Assembly (NCBI GenBank): GCA_018814245.1
Contig: JAHIZN010000056.1
Coordinates: forward strand, 1-7,993
Direction of reading: 5' to 3'
Source of the DNA: a bacterium
GTDB taxonomy: Bacteria > UBA9089 > CG2-30-40-21
Length of the DNA: 7,993 nt
Made by a program: the position numbers and the translations under genes. Positions 1 through 5,827 of the stretch are shown piece after piece (the first letter of the stretch is position 1; each line of letters starts with the position of its first letter). The notes beneath the pieces are model-generated. The model saw only the letters and a list, made by a program, of their open reading frames with translations. It searched no databases and had not been told where the DNA came from.

Positions 1-168
1 AGGGCTTGTCCCTGCTTATTTGAATTATTTTGGGACACCACCCAATTTCTGCACAGGTCAAAAAACTTGAACATCGAGTATTAACATTACACAAACAAGG
101 CAGAAACAGAAATACTTTGATATTACCCATCCCCTCTATCTCCGTATCCCCCTTCTTACACTACCTGA

Positions 169-312
169 ATAGTTACGATAAACAATAAAAAATTCGGCTA
201 CAATCGGTTTGATTATCTGTATCTGCCGGACAGCGATACGATGAATGATAACCTGCTTTCGTTCAAATCGAAAATAAACACTTTTTTTAAGGAGAACCCA
301 TTATGCCAGTAA
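169..312 (+). pseudogene. C-terminal remnant of an unidentified gene upstream of the methyltransferase
   Basis: Reading the frame that ends at the TAA at 310-312 gives about 47 codons of protein-like sequence, including FGYNRFDYLYLPDSD and FKSKINTFFKENP, rich in aromatic and charged residues. The frame is closed upstream by TGA at 166-168 and has no start codon with a ribosome-binding site; the only ATG (241) lies mid-stretch. The stop overlaps the methyltransferase start by 10 nt, the geometry of two genes translated in one operon. I infer that this is the surviving end of a gene once co-transcribed with the methyltransferase. I do not recognise the family. The preceding bases 1-168 show no sustained frame in any direction I read; they hold only a weak TGTCCC/GGGACA inverted pair (7-12 and 32-37). 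An accidental open stretch remains possible. Confidence 0.4.
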
Positions 313-2318
313 AATACATCCCTTACTATCCAAATACCGTTCAAGGACAGGCTATTCTTGACAACATCACCCGTACGAGAAGGGTATTACGGTATAGAGA
401 TAATGATAAGGTTTATGAACGCATCAATCGAGGTATGCCTTATTATGAACTGGAAAAGATCGAAACGGTGTATCCACAGATTACGCAGATGAACATAGAT
501 GAAGAAAAGAATAATCTGCGAAAATCTGCGCAATCTGCGAATGAAAATATGCTTATCCGCGGCGAGTGTATCTCTGCCTGTGCTTATCTAAAAGACAAGG
601 ATATTAAGGTTGACCTTGTCTATATTGATCCGCCGTTTGCCAGCGGAGCGGATTATGCCAAGAAAATCTATTTACGCAGGAATCCGAAAATCGCTGAAGC
701 CATTGCCAAAGCAGAAGAGGACTTACTTGCTGCAAATGGAAATGACAACGGTGGCATTGACCTCGAAGAGCTCCGTGCCTTCGAAGAAAAGATGTACGGT
801 GATATTTGGAATAAAGAAGATTATCTCAACTGGATGTATGAAAACCTGACGGCAATAAAAAGCGTGATGAGCGAAACAGGTAGTATTTATGTGCATTTGG
901 ATTGGCATATAGGACATTATGTCAAAGTGCTGATGGATGAGGTGTTTGGGGAGGATAATTTTAAGAATGAAATTGTATGGTGTTATAATGGACCTTCAGT
1001 CATTAAAAACGCTTTCCCAAGAAAACATGATGTGATTTATTTTTACTCAAAGGAAGAAGATAATATTTTTAATGGTGCTTATGTTCCTCATAAGTCTGGT
1101 TTACATAACACAGGACAAGTATTTGGTGATATGGAAAGCCAAAATATTGAAAGAGTTGAAGAATTAATGGAAAGAGGGAAAATGGTTGAAGATTGGTGGT
1201 CAGATTTGTTTCCAGTTGATAGAGTAAGATTTGAAATGCTTGATTATGCCACCCAAAAACCAGAAGCCCTCCTTGAACGCATTATCAAAGCCTCTTCCAA
1301 CGAAGGTATGATAGTTGCTGATTTTTTTGGCGGTAGTGGTGTTACGGCCAAAGTTGCGCACGACCTGAAACGAAAATTCATTCATTGTGATGTAGGCATT
1401 AACAGCATTCAGATTACCCGCGACCGTCTCATTTCCGCTGGTGCGGAGTTTGATATTTTCGATATTCAGGACGGCGTCTCTCTTTTTCGCAATCCGGTGC
1501 AAACGATGGATAAGCTGAAAATTCTTATCCCCGGACTAAAAAACGAGGATTCCCTTGATAATTTTTGGGAAGGGGCGATAAATGATAGCAAACTTGGACT
1601 TATGCCGGTGTATGTGCCAAATCTGCTTGACCACAGCACCAAGGTGCTTGATATGCCGCTGATGAATCACATCATAAACGAAGCTATGACTGACCTGCCC
1701 GATGGCGTGAAGCAAGTTATCGTCTATTATGTGGATATCGAAAACGAAAAAGAATTGAAAGAGTTTATGGATGAATATAATGCGACAAACATTCAAATTG
1801 AATTGCGGGATTTAAAGAGCATTCTGAATGAAGTTGTCATCAACGATGAGATTGACTATGAAATAAAAGAGACAGACGCCGGTTATGAAATTGAATTCAA
1901 GTCATTTATCAGCGATAGGCTTATTCAGAAAATTAACACCTACAATCAGAAAAAGTCATTAAACAACTCTAAAAACGAATTATTTGATGAAGATGAAAAT
2001 GGCAATGGTGAAACTGACGAAGAAGAAAACGGCAACGGAAAGGGTAAGACGAAAAAGCCGTTCAAACCAATTGAAATCAGTAAAAACGGTCTTGAACTTA
2101 TTGAGCTCATAAGCCTTGATTGTTCTAATTCCGATGGTATCTGGAAAAGCGATACAGAACTCAAGATTGATAAAAACGGCTTTGTTATTCGCCATGGTGA
2201 AAAAACAAAGCAATTCTGGAACGCTAAAATATTTTCCAATCAGAAACCATTGCGGATGAAAGTCAGAAATATTGCGGGTGATGAATCAATCATCGAATTA
2301 TATGGAAAAACAAATTAA
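303..2318 (+). CDS. Beta-class site-specific DNA methyltransferase (type III Mod-like)
   Basis: A 671-residue S-adenosylmethionine-dependent DNA amino-methyltransferase, probably modifying adenine N6 (cytosine N4 not excluded). The catalytic motif IV, DPPF, is at residues 109-112. A TQKP motif (317-320) leads into the SAM-binding motif I, DFFGGSG (340-346). Motif IV preceding motif I is the beta-class order used by type III Mod subunits, and the length fits Mod proteins. Residues about 225-310 lie where the target-recognition domain is expected. A long C-terminal region follows, with an acidic Gly/Asn-rich linker at about 560-585. The start is supported by AAGGAG at 289-294, 8 nt before the ATG. 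Residues 57-82 appear to be a repeat-derived insertion (474-540). No restriction or helicase gene accompanies it: upstream is only a remnant and downstream a truncated kinase, so it may be orphaned. Target sequence cannot be read from the gene. Confidence 0.93.
   Translation: MPVKYIPYYPNTVQGQAILDNITRTRRVLRYRDNDKVYERINRGMPYYELEKIETVYPQITQMNIDEEKNNLRKSAQSANENMLIRGECISACAYLKDKDIKVDLVYIDPPFASGADYAKKIYLRRNPKIAEAIAKAEEDLLAANGNDNGGIDLEELRAFEEKMYGDIWNKEDYLNWMYENLTAIKSVMSETGSIYVHLDWHIGHYVKVLMDEVFGEDNFKNEIVWCYNGPSVIKNAFPRKHDVIYFYSKEEDNIFNGAYVPHKSGLHNTGQVFGDMESQNIERVEELMERGKMVEDWWSDLFPVDRVRFEMLDYATQKPEALLERIIKASSNEGMIVADFFGGSGVTAKVAHDLKRKFIHCDVGINSIQITRDRLISAGAEFDIFDIQDGVSLFRNPVQTMDKLKILIPGLKNEDSLDNFWEGAINDSKLGLMPVYVPNLLDHSTKVLDMPLMNHIINEAMTDLPDGVKQVIVYYVDIENEKELKEFMDEYNATNIQIELRDLKSILNEVVINDEIDYEIKETDAGYEIEFKSFISDRLIQKINTYNQKKSLNNSKNELFDEDENGNGETDEEENGNGKGKTKKPFKPIEISKNGLELIELISLDCSNSDGIWKSDTELKIDKNGFVIRHGEKTKQFWNAKIFSNQKPLRMKVRNIAGDESIIELYGKTN
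474..540. repeat. Imperfect inverted repeat inside the methyltransferase gene
   Basis: Arm CCACAGATTACGCAGAT (474-490) faces ATCTGCGCAATCTGCGA (524-540). The second matches the reverse complement of the first at 14 of 17 positions. An extra AATCTGCG lies at 513-520. The segment encodes roughly methyltransferase residues 57-80, between the conserved N-terminal block and LIRGEC. The CAGATTACGCAGAT style of repeat is one I associate with dispersed repeats in environmental bacterial genomes; the insertion interpretation is an inference. Confidence 0.6.
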
Positions 2319-2517
2319 CATCACCCATGAGGTTGATATTGCTATCGCCACCTCTGAGGCAATAGTATTAGCTGAGGCAATAGGCTTTAAGCAAGCTGAA
2401 CAATATATGGTTGCCACAGCCGTCTCTGAATTGGCGAGAAATATATTCCGCTATGCCATAAAAGGAAACAGTAAACAGTTTACGCAACCCCTTTTAATAT
2501 CAAGCAGTTACAGATAA
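2302..2517 (+). pseudogene. Truncated RsbT-like anti-sigma regulatory kinase (GHKL ATPase)
   Basis: The 71 codons from the ATG at 2302 begin as a serine/threonine kinase of the RsbT/RsbW type. An N-terminal strand (INITHEVDIAIA) is followed by the GHKL N-box, seen as SELARNIFRYA at residues about 43-53, very like the SELARNIYLYA of Bacillus RsbT. Such kinases phosphorylate STAS-domain partners to control sigma factors or phosphatases. Similarity stops at about residue 55 (near 2463), just after the ATP-binding helix. The remaining residues are unlike the family, and the glycine-rich G1 and G2 ATP-lid boxes are absent; a full protein is about 130-140 residues. None of the three forward frames down to 2640 restores them. 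The ATG overlaps the methyltransferase end by 17 nt and lacks a clear Shine-Dalgarno. Probably a dead gene fragment. Confidence 0.72.
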
Positions 2518-2643
2518 AATACTTTCTTTTGAAGGCTATGGTTAGACTTACAAGAGAGCGGAAGAACATACTCGGGCGTAAGAAAACGGTCAAGCGGAAG
2601 ATATTACGAGGCGTTAGGCTCTAATAGCAATTAAGGAGGTTAT

Positions 2644-2850
2644 ATGGAAACATTAACAGTTTCGTCAAAGTTCCAAGTTATGATTCCTCGCATAATTCGT
2701 GAATCGCTCGGTGTTCGTCCAGGACAGAAAATTCAGGTCATCCGATACGAAAATCGCATTGAACTGATTCCTCTGAAGGCGGTCAAGGAAATGCGTGGTT
2801 TTCTCAAAGGTATTGATACAACAGTAGAGCGGGAGGCAGACCGCATATGA
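2644..2850 (+). CDS. vapB: VapB-type antitoxin with AbrB/SpoVT domain
   Basis: A 68-residue protein. Residues about 3-48 (TVSSKFQVMIPRIIRESLG through RIELIPL) form the swapped-hairpin AbrB/MazE/SpoVT DNA-binding domain. The charged tail from about residue 49 (KEMRGFLKGIDTTVEREADR) is typical of the part that wraps and blocks a VapC nuclease. In the family the antitoxin also binds its own promoter and represses the operon, with help from the toxin. The start has a near-perfect Shine-Dalgarno, AAGGAGGT at 2633-2640, unusually close (3 nt) to the ATG; no better start exists. The stop overlaps the toxin start as ATGA, the usual translational coupling. Since the adjacent toxin gene is broken, this may be an antitoxin outliving its toxin, or one able to neutralise related toxins elsewhere. 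Confidence 0.85.
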   Translation: METLTVSSKFQVMIPRIIRESLGVRPGQKIQVIRYENRIELIPLKAVKEMRGFLKGIDTTVEREADRI

Positions 2851-3222
2851 ATATCGTTGATTCTTCTGGATGGCTTGAGTATTTCGCTGATGGTCCAAAC
2901 GCAAATTTCTTTACACCCGCAATTGAGAACAATATCTAAATTGGTTATTCCCTCAATTAGCATTTATGAGGTATTTAATCGTGTGATTCAATAATGTGAT
3001 GAGAACGACGCGATTCAATCCATTGCGATTATGAAACAAGGATTGGTGGTGGATTTGAACCCGATGATTGCTATCAGTGCAGCCAAAGTTTCTGTTGAAT
3101 TGAAATTACCAATGGCTGACAGTATTATATTAGCTACAGCACGCACACACAATGCTACATTATGGACACAAGATTCTGATTTTAAGAACATTGAAGGTGT
3201 ACGGTACATCGAAAAAAGATAA
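2847..3222 (+). pseudogene. vapC: VapC-family PIN-domain toxin, disrupted by a frameshift and a nonsense codon
   Basis: The reading frame opens at the ATG of the ATGA overlap with vapB, starts MNIVDSSGWLEYF and stops after 30 codons at TAA 2937-2939. Shifting by one base near 2931-2936 restores homology at once (SKLVIPSISIYEV), then a TAA at 2992-2994 interrupts (VIQ-stop-CDEND, easily derived from CAA). The rest runs intact to 3222 (LPMADSIILATA, TQDSDF). The reconstructed protein is about 124 residues, a normal VapC length. It keeps all four PIN-domain acidic positions: D5, E41, D91 and D109 in corrected numbering, so it was presumably an active Mg-dependent RNase before breaking. Two separate lesions argue against a single sequencing error. 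The ATG at 3031 could give a 63-residue piece, but it would lack half of the active site. Confidence 0.85.
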
Positions 3223-3244
3223 GTATGGAAAGAAACCGAACCAT

Positions 3245-3366
3245 TTTCAATAACCCTATTAGTCTCAAGCAATTAAAGAAAAAGCATTGACAAGGAAAAG
3301 AATCATGTGTAAACATTAAATGTAAAATCTAATGTGATAGTTTGGCAAACCAAAAGAAAAAAGACA
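3245..3366. repeat. 122-bp direct repeat, copy 1 (after vapBC)
   Basis: This segment matches 4002-4122 with about 12 differences, including one single-base gap, by manual alignment (about 90% identity). It starts 22 bp after the vapC stop. It contains a TTTGG/CCAAA mini-hairpin near its end (3341-3354). In copy 2 this grows to TTTGGC/GCCAAA through an A-to-G change that adds a base pair. No ORF of note. Confidence 0.85.
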
Positions 3367-3376
3367 GCGAAGCAAA

Positions 3377-3427
3377 GCCTAACAAAAAATGAACTTGATA
3401 AGAAGTTGATTGTTTTTGCGGTTAGAC
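3377..3427 (+). other. Possible attC-like imperfect hairpin before the second TA module
   Basis: GCCTAAC (3377-3383) and GTTAGAC (3421-3427) match the integron attC outer core consensus RYYYAAC and GTTRRRY and pair at 6 of 7 positions. Inside, AAAAA pairs with TTTTT and AACTT (3392-3396) with AAGTT (3403-3407), around a 6-nt loop. At 51 bp it is shorter than typical attC sites, and no integrase is present. Chance resemblance is quite possible. Confidence 0.2.
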
Positions 3428-3451
3428 TAATTTTATTGAGAGGTGGCGAAT

Positions 3452-3640
3452 ATGATTGTCGCTAAAGAAGAAGTACGGAAAATGCTTGATCAGATTCCAG
3501 ATGAGGTATCCTTCGAAGATATTCAGTACCATATTTATGTTTGTCAGAAGATCGAACGGGGGCTGAAAGATATTGAGGATGGTCGTGTACTTAGTCAGGA
3601 TGAGGTTGAACGAAGGATGTCCAAATGGCTTGGAAGGTAA
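3452..3640 (+). CDS. Small antitoxin paired with a RelE/ParE-type toxin
   Basis: A 62-residue acidic-to-neutral helical protein beginning MIVAKEEVRKMLDQIPDEV and ending with KIERGLKDIEDGRVLSQDEV followed by RRMSKWLG. The IERGLxDIExGRVLSxDEV type of tail is recurrent in small proteins encoded just before RelE/ParE toxins and is expected to wrap the toxin. No obvious ribbon-helix-helix or HTH can be assigned by eye. I chose the ATG at 3452, 8 nt after GAGAGG (3438-3443), rather than the in-frame GTG at 3443, which would overlap that ribosome-binding site. Its end overlaps the toxin start by 16 nt, implying coupled translation. No promoter was firmly recognised; the region upstream is repeat copy 1 and the attC-like hairpin. 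Confidence 0.8.
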   Translation: MIVAKEEVRKMLDQIPDEVSFEDIQYHIYVCQKIERGLKDIEDGRVLSQDEVERRMSKWLGR

Positions 3641-3930
3641 AGTGGACTGAAGCAGCTTGGAACGATTTAGAAGAGGTTTCGGATTATATTGCCAAAGATT
3701 CTCCGTACTATGCAGCAACATTTGTCCGTGAAGTGCGTGATGCAGCTCGTTCTTTAAGTTATTTTGCAGAACGAGGTCGTGTTGTTCCTGAATTTGGCAA
3801 TCTATCTATTCGTGAGCTTTTTATAAGGAAATATCGTCTAATTTATCAGCTAAAAGAACAAACCGTATGTATTATTGGTTTCATTCATGGGGCACGCGAC
3901 TTGTTGGCACTTTGGGAACGAGAAAGATAA
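3625..3930 (+). CDS. RelE/ParE-superfamily toxin
   Basis: A 101-residue basic protein with the family pattern. A first strand and helix (WKVKWTEAAWNDLEEVSDYIAKDSP) is followed by a central helix (FVREVRDAARSL), then GRVVPEF, then the core strands RELFIRKYRLIYQL and the C-terminal strand with IHGARDLLAL. Family members poison gyrase (ParE branch) or cleave mRNA on the ribosome (RelE branch). The PxYAxxFV and RxLxxxxYRLIY features look more ParE-like, but the target cannot be settled from sequence. The start ATG at 3625 has AAGGA at 3613-3617, 7 nt upstream, inside the antitoxin gene. Full family length and no lesion visible, so probably functional, unlike the neighbouring VapC. Confidence 0.88.
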   Translation: MAWKVKWTEAAWNDLEEVSDYIAKDSPYYAATFVREVRDAARSLSYFAERGRVVPEFGNLSIRELFIRKYRLIYQLKEQTVCIIGFIHGARDLLALWERER

Positions 3931-4001
3931 TCAGAATCTGGAGATGTTGACTAACCGAATTTGGAAAAAGAACTGAGGAAAAGAATCGAGAGTTGAAACA
4001 A

Positions 4002-4122
4002 TTTCAATAACTCTATTAGTCTCAAGCAATTAAAGAAAAAACATTGACAAGGAATAAATTATGGGCAAACATTAAATGTAGAATTTAATATGATAGTTTG
4101 GCAAGCCAAAAGAAAAAAGACA
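4002..4122. repeat. 121-bp direct repeat, copy 2 (after the RelE/ParE module)
   Basis: Second copy of the 3245-3366 repeat, same orientation, 756-757 bp away. The most conserved core is CTATTAGTCTCAAGCAATTA, identical in both. It begins 71 bp after the toxin stop, so both TA modules carry this repeat in their 3' flank. The TTGACA within it has no good -10 element at normal spacing. Confidence 0.85.
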
Positions 4123-4232
4123 AGAGCGAGGTTGGACGATTAACCGAGGGATTTGGCATTAAGCGGGAAGTCAGACGATTAATCGAATGAAGAGTTAGTG
4201 GAGGACGAGAATCACAAAATTTATGAAGTGGC

Positions 4233-4274
4233 AGCATGAAACTTCAAAAGAGCGTTGCATAGGGTTTTCATGCT
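4233..4274 (+). repeat. 9-bp inverted repeat in the pyrC upstream region
   Basis: AGCATGAAA (4233-4241) and TTTCATGCT (4266-4274) are exact reverse complements around a 24-nt loop. No T-tract follows, so it is not an intrinsic terminator. It lies about 70 bp before pyrC and could be a leader structure, an operator or a degenerate mobile repeat; nothing decides between these. Confidence 0.4.
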
Positions 4275-4346
4275 TTATGCGGATTTGAGGAAAGTTCAGA
4301 GAGGTAAAACCTGCCAAACGACATCCAAAACCAAGGGGGTAAATAA

Positions 4347-5747
4347 ATGGATTTATTAATTCGTAACGGTCAAATAATCGATCCGTATAATAATCAAAAG
4401 AAAATCGCTGATATTTCAATCAATGATGGAAAAATTGTGGATATTGGGGCAGGGATTGGGAATAATGCTGTCGCAGCAAGGGTAATTGACGCTGCTGGCA
4501 AGTTGGTTTCCCCTGGACTGATTGATATGCATGTTCATTTGAGAGAGCCGGGACAGGAGGAGAAGGAAACCATCGCTACCGGTACCAAGTCTGCGGCGGC
4601 TGGTGGATTTACCACCATTGCCTGTATGCCCAATACCCAGCCAGTCATTGACAATAAAAGTCTGGTAGAATTTATTCTATCTAAGTCTAAACAAGAGGGT
4701 GTGGTCAGGGTTCTGCCAATTGGTGCTATCAGCAAGGGGCTGAAGGGTGAGGAGTTAGCAGAGATAGGACAGATGATTAAGGCTGGGGCAATAGCTATCT
4801 CGGATGATGGACGGTCAATAGAAAATGCGGTGTTGATGAGACGGGCATTTGAATATATCCGACCGTTCAATGTACCCATTATCTCTCATTGCGAAGATAC
4901 CACCCTTTCTGCTGGCGGGTGTATGCATGAGGGCTACTATTCGACCATTCTTGGATTGCCGGGTATTCCATCTGCTGCAGAAGAGGTTATGGTAGCTCGC
5001 GATATCATCCTGGCTGAGGCAGCAGGTGCAAGGCTTCATATTGCTCATGTAAGTACAAGAAAATCCGTGGAATTGGTGAGGCAGGCAAAGAAGAGGGGGG
5101 TAAGCGTTACCTGTGAGGTAGCACCTCATCACTTTATACTGACTGATGCGGCTGTTTGCGGGGATGATGATGAGAATTTATTAACTCACGCGGAGACGCG
5201 GAGAACGCGGAGAAATCCTTATGCTGCTGTTTCTGGTTTATCCTCTACAGAATTAGCTCACGCGGAGACGCGGAAAAATGGGTTTGGTACCAATACAAAG
5301 ATGAATCCACCCTTAAGGGATGAAAATGATGTTGAGGAAATACTACAAGGGCTGTCTGATGGAACAATAGATGTGATTGCCACTGACCATGCCCCACATA
5401 CCAAGACAGAAAAGGAACAGGAATATGGCAGGGCACCATTTGGTATCATTGGATTGGAAACATCCCTTGGATTGGTTCTGACAGAATTGGTGAATAATAG
5501 CGTGCTTACTATCACTGATGCTTTAGCAAAAATGACTGTAAATCCAGCCAGAATCCTTGGATTGGAAATGTCTGGCATTGTGCCGGGCGCCATGGCAGAT
5601 ATAACCATTATTGACCCGGAAGCAGAATGGGTGGTTGATGTTAATACCTTTGCCTCAAAGGCAGCAAATTGCCCGTTTCATGGATGGAAGCTGAAGGGCA
5701 GGGCAGTGATGACGATTGTAGATGGCAGGATTGTGTGGGAGATGTAA
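4347..5747 (+). CDS. pyrC: Dihydroorotase (class I) with an internal repeat-derived insertion
   Basis: Catalyses reversible ring closure of N-carbamoyl-aspartate to dihydroorotate, the third step of pyrimidine synthesis, in the cytoplasm. The amidohydrolase fold is unmistakable. The zinc motif HVHLREPG has H62 and H64. Further expected metal or active-site residues are D154 (SDDG), H181 (SHCED), H234 (IAHVST) and the catalytic D347 (ATDHAPH). Substrate-binding MPNT (94-97) and KMNPPLR (318-324) are present. A C-terminal amidohydrolase strand (GMADITIID-like, ending IVDGRIV) closes the protein. At 466 residues it is about 40 longer than usual; the excess is at about residues 273-311, between the CEVAPHHFILTDAAV block and TNTKMNPPLR, and contains LTHAETRRTRR and LAHAETRK. 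The start is backed by AAGGGGGT at 4333-4340. The frame is open and all key residues are kept, so it is probably functional. Confidence 0.96.
   Translation: MDLLIRNGQIIDPYNNQKKIADISINDGKIVDIGAGIGNNAVAARVIDAAGKLVSPGLIDMHVHLREPGQEEKETIATGTKSAAAGGFTTIACMPNTQPVIDNKSLVEFILSKSKQEGVVRVLPIGAISKGLKGEELAEIGQMIKAGAIAISDDGRSIENAVLMRRAFEYIRPFNVPIISHCEDTTLSAGGCMHEGYYSTILGLPGIPSAAEEVMVARDIILAEAAGARLHIAHVSTRKSVELVRQAKKRGVSVTCEVAPHHFILTDAAVCGDDDENLLTHAETRRTRRNPYAAVSGLSSTELAHAETRKNGFGTNTKMNPPLRDENDVEEILQGLSDGTIDVIATDHAPHTKTEKEQEYGRAPFGIIGLETSLGLVLTELVNNSVLTITDALAKMTVNPARILGLEMSGIVPGAMADITIIDPEAEWVVDVNTFASKAANCPFHGWKLKGRAVMTIVDGRIVWEM
5185..5215 (+). repeat. CACGCGGAGACGCGGAG-type repeat inside pyrC, copy 1
   Basis: The first 18 bases, CTCACGCGGAGACGCGGA, are identical to copy 2, followed here by another GCGGAG unit. 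It is translated as LTHAETRRTRRN. The internal GCGGAGA units are a short tandem array. This peptide string is one I recognise from translated dispersed repeats in many environmental genomes. Confidence 0.8.
5257..5278 (+). repeat. CACGCGGAGACGCGGAG-type repeat inside pyrC, copy 2
   Basis: Exact 18-base match to copy 1, spaced by 72 bp, a multiple of three, so both are read in the same frame (LAHAETRK). The 40 bp between the copies encode an unrelated linker ending in SGLSSTE. Confidence 0.8.
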
Positions 5748-5768
5748 TCAGGTTTTTTTTGACAAGTC

Positions 5769-5805
5769 TGACCTGTCAGACAAGTCAAACTTGTCTGACA
5801 GGTCA
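5769..5805. repeat. Perfect palindrome between pyrC and glgA
   Basis: TGACCTGTCAGACAAGT (5769-5785), loop CAA, then its exact reverse complement (5789-5805): 17-bp arms with a 3-nt loop. A partial further copy, GACAAGTC, sits at 5761-5768. The T8 run (5753-5760) lies before the hairpin and A-rich sequence after it, so it is not an intrinsic terminator for either strand. It ends 9 nt before the glgA ribosome-binding site. It looks like a dispersed REP-like element, possibly also affecting pyrC-glgA transcript stability. Confidence 0.85.
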
Positions 5806-5827
5806 AAATATCATGGAGGGAATTTTA

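Larger units (their letters stand above)
3931..4346. other. 416-bp intergenic region between the toxin and pyrC
   Basis: No gene is supported here. The region holds repeat copy 2 (4002-4122), flanked by related short motifs: GACTAACCGAATTTGG at 3949-3964, GACGATTAACCGAGGGA at 4136-4152, and GACGATTAATCGAA at 4173-4186. A 9-bp inverted repeat follows (4233-4241 with 4266-4274), then a small AGGT-AAA-ACCT hairpin (4302-4312) near the pyrC start. I found no convincing terminator after the toxin, nor a clear sigma-70 promoter for pyrC. Confidence 0.6.

Noticed and set aside
1200..1502. Opposite-strand open frames inside the methyltransferase, pyrC and glgA
   Set aside because: They are shadows of well-supported genes, without ribosome-binding sites or recognisable domains.
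3288..3345. TTGACA in the 120-bp repeats as a promoter for TA genes
   Set aside because: At 16-18 nt spacing only weak sequences such as TAAACA are found, and in copy 2 the spacing and match are worse.
3443..3451. GTG start at 3443 for the second antitoxin
   Set aside because: It overlaps the GAGAGG ribosome-binding site, which is ideally placed for the ATG at 3452.
4123..4346. Pyrimidine-responsive riboswitch or PyrR attenuator before pyrC
   Set aside because: Only one 9-bp inverted repeat without a terminator stem or U-tract was found, and no PyrR-binding-loop motif that I could recognise.
5115..5127. GAGGT-AGC-ACCTC palindrome in pyrC as another inserted repeat
   Set aside because: It encodes the conserved CEVAPHH block of dihydroorotase, so it is native sequence and the resemblance is coincidental.
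5185..5278. pyrC repeats as a CRISPR array
   Set aside because: Only two 18-base copies, translated in frame inside a gene; no array and no cas genes.
5753..5805. T8 run plus hairpin as an intrinsic terminator of pyrC
   Set aside because: The T-run precedes the hairpin on the + strand, and neither strand has a U-tract directly after it.
5669..5827. Longer glgA start at 5669 giving a 560-residue protein
   Set aside because: The extension runs through the end of pyrC, the T8 run and the palindrome. The ATG at 5828 has a good ribosome-binding site and begins the conserved GlgA N-terminus.
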